A stretch of DNA of 64,000 bases from Diospyros lotus (Eukaryota; Streptophyta; Magnoliopsida; Ericales; Ebenaceae): NCBI RefSeq assembly GCF_014633365.1, contig NC_068352.1, forward strand, positions 31,467,310 through 31,531,309, read 5' to 3'. Positions 13,164 through 24,879 of this stretch are shown here, piece by piece (within the stretch, counting starts at the first letter, position 1; every line of letters starts with the position of its first letter). The notes under the pieces were generated by a model that saw only the letters and a list, made by a program, of their open reading frames with translations, searched no databases and was not told the origin of the DNA. Made by a program: the position numbers and the translations under genes.

Positions 13164-14911
13164 CATTACAAAAAATCAACGTTTTACCGACGAAAAATTC
13201 TGTTGCTAAAATATAAAAATCCGTAACTAAAAAATTTAGCGATGGATTTAATGACGGGCACCATTTCGTCGTTAAAAAGGGCGTTGCTGAAATTTAGCAA
13301 CGGAATTAGCGACGGGGGTTATACCCGTCGCTAATCAACGACGGAATTAGCGATAGGGTTGACCCCGTCGCTAAATTTGATTTTTTTTTATTTTTTAATT
13401 TTTTAACAACGGGGCTAAATTTTAATTAATTTATTTTTTTATTTTTTATTTTTTAGCGACAGGATTGCCCCCATCGCTAAATTCAACCCCAAAATTCAAA
13501 ATTTAATGCACGCCAGGCCCCAGCCACCCCTAATGTGTGCCAAGTGGTCGCTCCTCTACTTGCCATGTGGCAGCGCGGGGATAATACTCCAAGCAATTAT
13601 CTAATGCTCTCAACAAGATTCGAACCCTCAACTTCTTATGACCAAGTTTCGCGCACGAGCCAACCAATCTAAAAGCCTTCTTATTTAATGATATATATAA
13701 AATATATTTAAACTATTCTTTTTCAAATATTTCAGAATTATATTTATACATCAAAATTTCTCAAACTTATTTAATGATAATAATTTTAATTTTTAATGTT
13801 AGTAAAGGAAAATGAATTTTAATTTTATTTCATTATTAATTTAAATAAAACTTTATTAATTATTATATTAGAAGTGAAAAATTATGTTTTGATTTTGATT
13901 TTAATTTTAATATATTTAAAAAATTATTAGTTTAATTTCTACAAATATTAATGTTAGTAAAAATTATTGTGATATGTTTAAATGTAATTTTTTTTATTTT
14001 TTATTTAATTTTTTTTATATTTTAGTGACGGGTTGACCAGTCGCTAAATTTTAATTTTTTATTTAATTTTCTTTTTTTTTTTTAGCGACGGGTAGACCCT
14101 ATGGCTAAATTTTAATTTTTTTAATCTTTTATTTTTTTTAGCGACGGGTTGACCTGTCACTAAATATTAATTTTATATATTTATTTATTTTTATATTTTA
14201 GCGACGGTCGCTAAATTAAAACTTTTTTATTTAATTTTTTTAATTTTTAGCGATGAGAAATATCCCATCACTAAATTTAAATTTTTTTATTTAACTTTTT
14301 TAATTTTTTTAATTTTTAGTGACAGGAGTGACCCCGTCACTAAAAAATAAAAAAAATTAAATAAAAAAATTTTAATTTAGTCACAGGTCACTCCCGTCAC
14401 TAAAAAATTAAAAAATAAATAAAAAAAAATTTAAAATTTAGCGACGAGTCACTCTCATCACTTAAAATTAAAAAAATAAAATAAAATAAGAAATTTAAAT
14501 TTAGTGACGGGGTATTTCCCATCGCTAAAAATTAGAAAAATAAATAAATAAAAAATTTTAATTTAGCGACTAGCTCAACCCTATCGCTAAAAAATTAAAA
14601 AAAAATTAAATACAAAAATTTAAATTTGAAGATGGGCTCAATCCCGTTGCTAAAAAATAAAAATAAATAAATAAAAAATTAAATTTAGCTATGGGTCAAC
14701 CCCATCACTAAAAAATAAAAAAAAAATTTAAAATTTAGCTACGAGCTTACTCCTGTCACTAAAAAATTTAGTGACGGGTATTCCGTCACTAAATTAAGAA
14801 AATATTAAAAAAAATTAGCGACGGAAATTCCGTCGCTATCCGTCACTAATTAGCGTTAGAATAATTTTGTCTCTCAATTCCATCGCTAAATACGATTTTT
14901 TTTTTGTAGTA
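13164..14911. mobile_element. Non-autonomous CACTA element with palindromic subterminal repeats, unit 1
   Basis: 1748 bp. The left end is CATTACAAAAAATC and the right end read inward is TACTACAAAAAAA, degenerate forms of CACTACAA. It is flanked by 3-bp AAT on both sides (13161-13163, 14912-14914), the CACTA target size. Inside are many copies of TTTAGCGACGG...CCGTCGCTAAA palindromes in T-rich (left) and A-rich (right) spacers, so the right half can fold on itself around 14345. No transposase frame. GCGACGG subterminal repeats are familiar from plant CACTA elements. Confidence 0.75.
13604..13671 (-). repeat. tRNA-like segment inside the CACTA element
   Basis: On the minus strand there is an A-box-like TTGGCTCGTGCGCG, a possible anticodon arm ACTTGGTCATAAGAAGT with CAT in the loop, and a B-box GGGTTCGAATC. 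The order and spacing resemble a methionine tRNA or tRNA-derived SINE head, but I see no closed acceptor stem. Treated as a tRNA-like repeat, not a gene. Repeated at 43182-43250. Confidence 0.35.
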
Positions 14912-14914
14912 AAT

Positions 14915-17030
14915 TATGTCATATGAAGTCTCCATAAAACTAAAGCATAATTATATGAAGTCTACGTGAAATTTATCTTTATCTTATTATTTTTTAACAC
15001 CATAACAGTTTGAGATAATGCGTGGATATTAAAAATCAATCGCATAGAGATTAAGACGACACATGAGCTTTTTGCCCCCTTGCACTATGCGTACTTGTAC
15101 TTCTTTTGGGCCAATTTAATTAAAAATGAGTTAAAAACTCGTTAATTGCGTCAATAATAGGTACAAATTAACATAATTTTAAAAGTTTTTAAGTAAAATT
15201 GGCATTTTCTCCAAATATATATTTTTGTATATCAAGTTTTAATATTAAATGTTTGGTTTCGAGTTTTAGATTTACCATCACTTTGAGTGGTCTCACGTCA
15301 TATTATTCATATCAAAATGTGATATTTCTTTGTTTTGTAAAATATAACTATTATGGGGCATTTTTTAGATCGCATTTTACGGGCTGAAAATGGCTCAATC
15401 CTTCTAAAGCCTAGTAAGCCCTGGGTTGAAGATATCAAGGAGAGGTCGCTTTTATTGGGTTTAGATTACGGAATGTCCTAAGTTGCAAGACAAGCCGTCA
15501 GGCTACTCAGGTTGCTGGCTGAATTCTCACCTGTAATTAAAATACAAAACAAAACACAATAAAAAAATTATATATTTTTCTTTATTTTGGTGAGAGGTTT
15601 ATACTCATCAGTGTACGAGTGCAGTTGTAGTCCAAATTTAAATTTATATTTTCTGTATGAGTCTAGGTCGTCCACTGAGAGATTTATTTATGGCAAAAGA
15701 AAAAGAATGTCACACACACGCACACGCATTTGGATAAATTGGTAAGAAGGGTTTTTTTTATGGATTTTTAGATAATAGATACTTAGGAAATAAAGCAAGG
15801 TAGAAGTTGAAATAAACGCTAAATGTGTGAATATGAAATTGGATAATACTTGAGTTAAGACAATTTCAACGTCAACCTATTGATTCCCAAATTTTAGCAG
15901 ACAAGTTTAGGAACATTAATTTAATTTAAGATATGAGGATTTGTTATTAAATACAATTAGAGATAATAATAGTTCTAGTTTAAGTAATCCCCATACATGA
16001 TATGTGGAATTCTAATTTAAACAATTAGCATAAATCCAATTGTAATTAATACACAAAATAACTAAATCAATCATCCGGGTTTGGGTATAATAGCGTTTCC
16101 AGTTCTAGTAACTCCTATGCGTAACATGAAAGCTCTAAGTTAGGTTTACGCTCCAATCCAAATCTAGTGATTTCTCAATAATTAAGACACACTCATACCG
16201 AAATTTAAATTAATGTTACTCATTTAAAGCGCAACTTTCTTTGGAAATCATTGGCGTTGGATATTGTTCTTGTCTTAACCCAAGATTAGATTTTGCTATT
16301 CATCTCCATTCGAAAGTTAATTGATAGGAATTTAAATGACATAATTTAAATAACAGAATTTAAATGACAGGAATTAAAATAGTAGAAATTAATTGGCCAT
16401 TTAGACGGTGGATAATTAAAAGACAAGAATTAAAATTGCAGAAATTTAAAAACAGAAATTAACTGACCATTTAAGCGGTGGATAATAAAGTAACAATAAA
16501 GGACATAAGAATTTAAAAGAAAAAAAAAATAAGATCACAAGAGAAAACAATAGAGAAAATAAGATAGAACAAAAATAATTTTCAAAGAGAAAATTATAAA
16601 AAAACAACTAAACTTTTATTCAAGAATAATAATTACCCTTACAAATGCAATCAAGTGAGCTATTTATAGCCCACAAGATGCAATACAAACCATACAATTT
16701 CAATTATTCAACTATACATAATTATATCTAATGGGCACTCACACACTTGAAGTTAAATGGATTTTAGCTAAAATACATACTTAATAAAGCACTCATAAAG
16801 TTAAATAGATTTTAACTATAATACACACCTAATAGTTAAATGAATTTTTGCTAAAAAATACATCTAATAAAGCACTCATAAAACAAATATTTAAAAATAA
16901 AAAAAAATTATAATTGGGTTTTTGATATTCATTAGGATTAAAAATAATCCTTGGGCCTTCTCCAAAAAATGTCTTCCATGGGTTGCTCAAGTTAAACCTT
17001 AATTCTTCATGAGATTTAATTCTTCATGAA
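14915..17030. other. Unassigned AT-rich spacer
   Basis: Contains short frames that do not persist between units. A segment at 15200-15480 and one at 15590-16100 are conserved with unit 2 but match nothing I recognise. They may be remnants of LTR elements. Confidence 0.3.
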
Positions 17031-17034
17031 CTTT

Positions 17035-17205
17035 AATTCTTCATTCTTCTTCATGGGCTTTGAATTCTTCATGGGTTGGTTTTGAATTCTTCATTCTTCT
17101 TCATGAGCTTTTAATTCTTCATGGGTTGGTTTTGAATTCTTCATTCTTCTTCATGAGCTTTTAATTCTTCATGAGTTGGTTTTGAATTCTTCATTCTTTA
17201 ATCCA
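17035..17205. repeat. 50-bp minisatellite, unit 1
   Basis: Tandem units beginning TTCTTCATGGGTTGGTTTTG, period 50 bp, about 2.7-3.3 copies. The matching site in unit 2 (46497-46605) has one copy fewer, a clear copy-number difference between the duplicated units. Confidence 0.7.
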
Positions 17206-17249
17206 ATTTGAGTCTCTAAGCCCATCTTCTTCATGCCTACAAGCAAGCA

Positions 17250-17450
17250 ATTGAGTGTTATTAAATTATATATTATATATATTTATATGATATATTATAT
17301 GGTATATTATATACTTATATATTATATTGATGCTCCACGCATGCACTCAATTGAGTATATGTATTATGTTATAATATATATATATATATTATATTTACAT
17401 GTTTATTATAATGTATTATATATATTATATATATATTACACATAACTATT
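17250..17450. repeat. TA-rich microsatellite
   Basis: ATAT/TATATT arrays around a non-repetitive stretch (GATGCTCCACGCATGCACTC). Shorter in unit 2 (46665-46790). Confidence 0.7.
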
Positions 17451-18874
17451 CAATTAAATCAATTTAAAATCAAAACATGGGTTATAATTATAACAAAATT
17501 TTACATAATTAACTTCTAATCAGTTGCGTCATGAAGAGATGATGAATTTATCGAAAATAGTTAGAGAAAAAGTCAAATTTCCTAATCTAAGGCAAATTAA
17601 ATCCCTGTTAATGTGGAATTTGTTCCTGATTATGTGAAACTGATAAAGAAACATTATTTTCATGATATTATCCTTCCATTTTAGATTTTATTCAAATTGT
17701 AAACACGCTATACTATAAATAGGGGTAAAAAACCATTATATGGGTACGAACAATAATATACTGTTACTTTGTCAAAATAACCAAAGGGACAGTCTTGAAT
17801 TAGGCATTATTCTGGCTGAATCACGTAAAAATTTCTTTGAGTACTTCCTCTTCCTTTCTTTTTTTATTGAAATCGTGTTTACTTTCTCAGTGCGGGCAAA
17901 CAAATCATGATCGACTGATTCTCAACGTCGCACTAACTTTATCAAATCACATAAAGATTAATAAGATATAATTAACATTACGTTACCATCATAACATTGA
18001 GCGAAATTCTATTCGCAATCACGATTTTATTCTCTGTAGCCACTTTTCAATATACCTAAAATTATTTCAAGCAAAAATTCAATTTTACACTTTATCTTTA
18101 ATGCTCAACCACCCACATTAAGCAACCACCTGATATCGCACTTTCTTCAATCGGCCAAATTTTGTAATTTCTTCTCATTCGCCATCCGTAGCAATTACTT
18201 ATTATTTCATACCCGCCATCCAAAATTGAAAAGTTATTTTCTCCTCAAGTTCACTCATTTCTCTTGTTTCACACCCACAGCCATTTTCTCTCAAAATATT
18301 AGCAAGTCGAAGTTAGCCATGGATTACTACACTCAAATGTTGACGACGAACTGAGGAGAGTTTAACGAAGAAGATAACAACTACTCAAAAAAATAACATC
18401 ACATACAAGTAAATCTAAATCTTGTATGTATTAGTGTGTGTTTGTAAGGGTTTGGGAAGCTGGAAGCTCTAGAGAATCCCTGATTTTTTGAATTAGTGTG
18501 TATGTAAATATTGTATGTATTAATAGATTTTTCGAATTCCAAAATTTGGGAAACGCGTGTATTTCTGAATCCTAGGGTTCGGGAAGCATAGTGTTTCCTG
18601 AATCTTGGTGTTTCCCGAATCTTGGGATTCAGGAAACACTGTGCTTAAATACCGTGCTTCTCGAACCTTGGGATTCGGGAAGTCAGGTTTTCGAATTTTT
18701 AATTGGTGTTTTATTTTATTTATTTTTTTATGAGATAAGAAAATTGATTTTGCAATTTACCAATCATTTGATATTATTCAACAGTTCACTACTAATGAGG
18801 TATGATAGATTTTTAATAATTTTTTTTTTAAATTATTATTTTAATTAGAAAAAAAATATATCTAAATATTTTTT
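17451..18874. other. Unassigned spacer with clustered GGGATTC repeats
   Basis: No gene supported. 18560-18690 contains repeated CTTGGGATTCGGGAA-like motifs in both orientations. The region precedes the FAR1-like fragment and may belong to the same element. Confidence 0.3.
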
Positions 18875-18876
18875 TC

Positions 18877-19135
18877 TATTAGCTCTTTGGTACTAGAGAT
18901 ACACTAATTGGATGGGCTAAGAAAGTTAGAAAAAAAAATGGAATTGTTATTATGATAAAGAGTTCAGAATCTGGGGTTCTGGAAAAAAATCTATAATTCG
19001 TCTTGCTTGTGAGAGAAATATAAACCATTAAAAAAGAAAGAAGAAATAGGAAAATTAAAATACAAATACACAAGTTTGAAAAAATATCATTATCCATTTG
19101 AATTACTAGCTACTACAAAGTGATAAATTTGTTCC
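18877..19135 (+). pseudogene. FAR1/MULE-type DNA-binding domain fragment, unit 1
   Basis: Reads LFGTRDTLIGWAKKV and NGIVIMIKSSES, then after a frameshift a stretch related to the LACERSEKYKPLKKK seen in unit 2. This matches the conserved start of plant FAR1-like and MULE transposase proteins (F.sRd.Li.W...v.r.nGfViVI, then CER.gkYk). Unit 1 has lost 7 bases inside the CER segment. Only this N-terminal piece is present, so it is a relic. Confidence 0.5.
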
Positions 19136-19334
19136 TCTAACAATTATAAGCATGACATGCAATATAGATTTAATAAATTTTTATCAATAAATATAAATAT
19201 TAAGTATAAAATTATCAATTACTTATAAATTATATACACTCACATCTTAATTCAATAAAATTTCACGAACATATCTAATTAAAAATTCAAGAATAATTTA
19301 TTAAATAAATATTAGACTCTCAATTACTTTTAAT

Positions 19335-19405
19335 CTTAATAATAATAATAATAATAATATTATTATATATATTATTCTCATAATATATATATATATATAT
19401 GTTAT
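19335..19405. repeat. AAT/ATT and TA microsatellite
   Basis: Runs of AATAATAAT turning into ATTATT and then TATATA. The unit 2 counterpart (48684-48775) has a much longer ATT run. Confidence 0.7.
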
Positions 19406-19525
19406 ATACATATTGCACTGCAAGTAGCATTATATAACTTAACTCCAGGTGGCAGTAAGTGTATCATTGCTCACTTGCTCAAATTGCAGCAAATTAAAAT
19501 ATAGGGCTCCGTGCAAATTGAAACG

Positions 19526-22518
19526 TGTAATATAATATATTATATTATATATAAAGTGAAAATTAAGCGTAATATTCTAAAATTTAAAAATAAATAATAA
19601 TTATTCAAATTAGTATTTGAGAATATTATTGAATATTTGAGAATTTAAAAGTAAGTATTTATTTATGTGATTTTGAGCAAAATAAGAAATTAAAGATAAT
19701 TAGTTAAATTATTTGGAAATGGTTAATCATTATTAATTATCGTATTTGTGGTTATTATTGAATATTTGTGTGTTAAAAAGAAATATTAATTTATTTGGGT
19801 ATTTGGAGACTTAAGGAAATGTTTATTTATGTTATTTTGAGAAAATAATTATTTAATTGGGAGTATTTATGAAAATAGAAAAAAAAAATAATTTAGTGAA
19901 TTTTCTAAAAATTATGGGGTGAAAGTGAAATAGGGGTAATTGTGAGTAGGTGTAACTGTAAGTTTTTGAAAGTATTGGGGTGCCTTTGCAATTTCTGGAA
20001 AGTGAGATGGGTATTAGTTTAAAATTAATGGGGGGCATAATATGTATGAAGATGCGGCTGGATCAAGCGGTTGCGCTCGCGAGAGAAGAATGCGAGGTGG
20101 CAGGTTTGAGGCTAGCCGTGCATGCGCGCAGTGGAGGTTTTGCTGAAATTTTTCTAGCCTATGGACCCCAAAACGGCGTCATTTCAGCAAGGCGATGGGC
20201 AACCAATTACACGATCACGTGGCGCGTGCTGGTGCGCCCGCGTTACTGCCTTCTTATCCTCTATTTTTACTGAATTTTTGAGGTCAAATTGGCCATGCTT
20301 TCTGCCCATTTTTACTGCTATGTAAGGCTTCAATTGAAGCTTAATTAAAAGAGAATCAGAGAGCGTTTGGGAGAAGGAAAAAACGCGAAAAATAGAGAAA
20401 TTAGAGGAAAAATTTTTGAAGTTGATTTTTACTCCGTGTAATTGAAGATCTGAAGGGCAAGGTAAGTTAATTAGCTTGTATTAAATATTCTCTACGGATT
20501 AAATCATATGTTTAGGCTGTGTTTTGATTTATTTTAGTGTTAATATTATTTTGCAGTGCGTGGGCATTTAAATCTAAAAATCTGCAAAATAAGGCAAGTT
20601 CTCTTTACCTTCTAATTTTAAGTGACCTCTTATATCCGTAATAGCTTCGATTTTATACCGATTTAGTTAGATTATTGGCGATACGCATATGGGTTTTATA
20701 TCAAAGTTTAGTTTCATTAGTAAAATTTATTAATTTGCGCAGCGACTGAGCAAGGAGGTGGAACCTTCTATTAAAAGGCAAGCTCCTAACCCTCTCCTCG
20801 CGTTATTTATTTCCCGCGAAAGTCTTCGAGATTTCATGTATTTTAAACCCTCCCTCACCGTGACTCGGTTCCACGCATTAATAATGCAAATCCGCGTGGC
20901 CATTATCTTATGTCTTATATGTTAATAATGAGTCTGTTGGTGATTAAATAGGTTAAGTAGATGATGTTTTGGTATCGTTCATTCTATCCATCACAGAGCT
21001 TCGTATCGCTCCGTTTTCCTTATGAATGATACCAAACCCAATGGGTTAGGTTCTTAGAAGAATCAGTATGATTTATGGGTTATGTTAAAGAGTTTAATTG
21101 GAAAAGTAAGTGGTTCATTTTCATGTTTATAGGAGATGAGAATGAGAATGGTATTATGATGTCCATGAGATTATGTGCATGAAAAGTTATGGAGAAATGT
21201 TGTGTAATGTTAAGTTTAGAGGATATAAAGTTTATAATGTCAGTAAGTGTGTCTAAGGGTATGGGGTACAAAGCCACTGACTATTGACCGTGGGTCGTGG
21301 CAGTTGATGGCTGGATATATGGGCGCCAATCATCGATTGTTACGATAAAGGTTAGACGGCCAGAAGAGCTGGTACTCCAGATTCCTGTCTTGATTTGTGC
21401 ATATCATGATGCGTGTGCTACAAGGGGCTGGGTTGCATTCACTTGGGGACATGCTTTATGTGTGATGGGATGTGTGAGCATTTGCACGACCCAGTTGGTC
21501 TAAGAGCCAATTTGGGTACCTTAGGCGAACATGTGCATTTAGAGCATGCCGCATGTGTGTATTCCTATGTGGGCGTAACAGGGTCTGATGCTTGGTTTAT
21601 GGGGTCCTTATCATCACGTTTATGCTACAGAAGCCATTGTATTTCTTATGTGTTACATTGCATGGTTCTATTGTTACTGTTATTCTGGGCGGGAGTACCG
21701 TGCCAGGTGTCGGGAGTACCGACTCGTGTGAGCTTCGGCTCGGCTTAGATATTAGCTCGGAGTTGGCCCGAGGGAAGACCAAGATCGCGAAAGTATATGA
21801 TAATGTGATGGATGACATGAAGAACACATGAGGGTATGATGCGTATCAGGAAGAGCATGTAATGAATATCAGGAAAAGACGAGTCTTTATGGAAAATGAT
21901 ATGGTAGCCTATGTTAGGCTATGACAGGTTTGTATGCGGGACCTGGGTGCCAATGTGTGACTTATGTGGGCCCCTGGTTCCTTATGTGCAGTTAACTTTA
22001 TGTTATGCATGTAGAAGTAAGGCACATATTGATCAAGACATGGTGTGGTTGCATTAGCATGAATTGCATGGGGTGTCATGGGAAGAATCCAATTTTAAAC
22101 CTATAGCCTTCCTTTCATGAGCTTGCTGAGTCTCGCGACTTATGTTTCTTTTACATCATTCCAGGTAAGAAAAACATCTGTGATAGCAGGTACGTTCAGC
22201 GGGGTTTGGGTCCAAACCGTTGAGTCATGATAGCAGGTGTAGAGCTCTCTCGAACTAGATCCTAGGTGTCATTGTACTTGTCTTAATGTTAATGCTTTCT
22301 GTTTTGGGATATATGTGTATTTTGTTAGCCAAATGGGCTCACGGTATGAATGTTTATATAAGAACGGCTATGAGATACTATGTGATGAAAAAAGGGATTA
22401 TGATTTTAAATAAGGGTTGTTTGCAAGTTATAGTTGTGTTATTGTTCGGTATCACTCAATAATAACCCTTTTACGGATCCTTTATGCGCGCGGAGGCTCT
22501 AGGAGGTGGGCCGTTACA
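19526..22518 (+). mobile_element. Del/Tekay-like chromovirus LTR, unit 1
   Basis: About 3 kb without coding content, ending GGTGGGCCGTTACA and probably starting TGTAAT near 19526. The architecture resembles the very long LTRs of Del/Tekay gypsy elements: an AT-rich left third, a middle with GCGCAGCGACTGAGCAAGGA, a right part with CTGAGTCTCGCGACTTATG and CATTCCAGGT, and a conserved GGGCCGTTACA end. No PBS or internal region follows, so a solo LTR or fragment is likely. The left boundary is uncertain; I found no matching target duplication. Short open frames inside are not considered genes. Confidence 0.5.
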
Positions 22519-22743
22519 TTGAGAGTCTCCAAACTTCAAGGTTCGAAGATGGCCAGCGCTTTTGAACCCTGGAGTTCGAAAGCGCAGGCTGCCTCCGAAC
22601 TTTAGGGTTTGCAAGCATCCAGCGCTTCCAAACCCTGGAGTTCGGATGCGCAGGCTGCCTCCGAACTCCACGTTTCGAAGGCGTTAAAGGTGGTAGAGGC
22701 TGATCCAAACAGCAGTGTTCGAAGGCCGCCACCTCCTTTGAAC
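22519..22743. repeat. 66-bp tandem repeat, unit 1
   Basis: Two to three diverged copies with period 66 bp. CCAGCGCTT starts recur at 22553 and 22619, with TTCGAA-type palindromes. Because the period is divisible by 3, both strands show a 22-residue repeat in frame; this follows from the DNA repeat and is not taken as coding. Confidence 0.6.
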
Positions 22744-23475
22744 TATAGGTGTCAAAAGAGCCGGCCCGGGCCCTTTTGCCATGGATAGGGCCCGGCCCAC
22801 GGCCCCCCTACAAAGGGGTCGGACCGGGCCAGCCTATGGGCTAGAAGGTCGGGCTGGGCCCTTAGCCCACAAGGCCTAGCGGGCCGGGCCCGGCCTTTTT
22901 TTTTCTTTTTTTATATAATTTTTTTAAAAATAATACATATAATATATACATATATAAATATCAAAATAATACATATATAAAAATTAATTTTATTCTTTTT
23001 AAAATATTTTCTATTTTAATTCTTAAATTTTAAATATTATTTCATTATTTTATATTTCAAAATTCTATATGCCTTATAATTTTTCTTGTGAATTGATATG
23101 AAAAATAATGTACATATAAAAAGGATAATGTTTATTTATAATTTAAATATATAAAAAATTTAACTTAAAAATTTTAAATAAATTGATGGTTATTATTTAT
23201 ATATATTGCGAAATTAAATTTTTTATTATCCAATATCAATAATTACTAAAAAATAACATAATTAAAAAAAAATGAATAAGGGCCTTACTGGCCCATAAGG
23301 GCCCAACGGGCCACGGGCCGGGCCGTGGGCCTAATTTCTTTGGCCTAACCCGGCCCCCCAATGGGGGCCAGGCACGGCCCGGCACGTTTGAATAGTAATG
23401 GGCCGAGCCAAAGCCCGTCCTGTCACGGGCTGGGCCGGGCAGCCCACGGGCTGCCGGGCCCTTTTGACACCTCTA
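22744..23475. mobile_element. GGCCCGG-rich hAT MITE, unit 1
   Basis: 732 bp. Ends TATAGGTGTCAAAAG and, inverted, TAGAGGTGTCAAAAGG. Flanked by 8-bp CTTTGAAC (22736-22743) and CTTCAAAC (23476-23483), which in unit 2 are identical. The outer arms are full of GGGCCGGGCC-type sequence; the core is AT-rich. 8-bp duplication and termini fit a non-autonomous hAT element. Confidence 0.8.
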
Positions 23476-23483
23476 CTTCAAAC

Positions 23484-24125
23484 TCAGCGACCACCGCCAC
23501 CGCGATATATGGGGTATGTGAGAGAGGGTAATTTTGTAATAAAAATGGTTATGAAAAATATTTATTAAATTCATTTTAATTATAACTGCAAAAAACAAAA
23601 ATATAACTGTAAATAGAATTTTCCTAACATTGAATGGCCATGTAATCCCAATTGACAAATCTTAGGACTTTTGACATTTAACCTAAATGGTTAACCAAAT
23701 CCATTCCGCTTTTTTGACTTGTAGAATTAAAGGCCATGTGCATCTTCTTTTGAAATTAAAAATAATTTTATCATATGCTCATAAATCATTCTTCTTGTAT
23801 GATGTAAAATAATCATTCTTCTTGTATATTTATAAAACAAGTGATAAAGATAAAAAAAAAAATTATTTATAACAAGAGTAAAGTAACGTCTATTAAAAAT
23901 AAAATTCAAGAAGTGCAATTAAAATAGTTTAAATATATAAAAAAAAAAGACTAATAGATGCACTAACGAAACAAAGATGGATCACCCGATAGATGCTTCA
24001 AGCAAAAAGAAAAAAATAACTACTACTGAACTCTTATCCCGCTATTTTAAAATAGTTATATGAATTTTGATTCATGGGTCATTTTTATCGATATTCTTAT
24101 TTTTATAAAATTCAAATAACTAATA
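23484..24125. other. 3-prime flank of GSTU3-A
   Basis: AT-rich, no supported gene; conserved with 54449-55086 in unit 2. Confidence 0.4.
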
Positions 24126-24879
24126 TCAATTTTGTTTAATGCCGAACTTGTCATTGACATATAAAACCCACTCATAGACTTTGAGAGGGTCTGGAAGGGA
24201 GTTGGACACAGTCTCCTTCAGCAAGCACCTCCTAGCCCATGCCACCAGCTTTGGGCACTCTGCTTCTATCCTGAAATTCCCCAGGGTCTCAACTGCATAA
24301 AACCTGCTGTAAAAGGGCACAAGTGCAATATCCACAAACCCAAATTCCCCTCCAAAATAAGGCTTCTCCCCAAGCTCTCTTTCCAGCACCTTGAGTGTCT
24401 CTATCAGCTCTTCCTTGGCTCTCACCTGTTCTTCCCCTCTGTTCCTTGTTATCTTCCTCATTGTGCCATAAACCCAGAGCCGGTCCTGGGATTTTTAAGG
24501 CCCAGGGCAAATTTTATCAAATGTGCCCTTTTATATAAATTAAATAAAAAATAAAAATTATTAATTAATTAATTTTATTAAAATTATAAAAATTTACAAA
24601 AGATAAGAAATAATACTTTGGGACTTCATTAAAATCTTGTTTGGGAAAAATTTAATCGGATAAAACTTCAAATGAAGGAAAAAGAATACCCCGTATTGTA
24701 AACATTGCATTAAAAAACAAAAATTACATATTTGAGTTTACATACTTGTTCCTGAATCTCCATAAACATTTCTTGATTTGATCAATCTTCCTTTCATCTT
24801 CCACAATTAACCGAAGCAAAAAAAATCATCAAATGTACCTACAAAATAAAAATAACAATGAAATCTCAACCACAAAACA

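Noticed and set aside
13604..13671. Functional tRNA gene
   Set aside because: No acceptor stem or full cloverleaf could be drawn and it is embedded in a transposon.
17035..17205. CRISPR-like array
   Set aside because: Contiguous 50-bp tandem units without unique spacers, in a plant nuclear context.
20000..20273. 97-codon frame with GC-rich sequence (MPLQFLESEMG...)
   Set aside because: It lies inside the long Del/Tekay-like LTR and its unit 2 counterpart (49349-49540) is cut short.
21413..21831. Frames of 79-111 codons, longer in unit 2 (52277-52687)
   Set aside because: Same LTR; frames shift between the two unit copies and match no domain.
22417..22732. Repetitive frames such as RTPGFGSAGCLQT
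   Set aside because: Fully explained by the 66-bp tandem repeat next to an LTR end.
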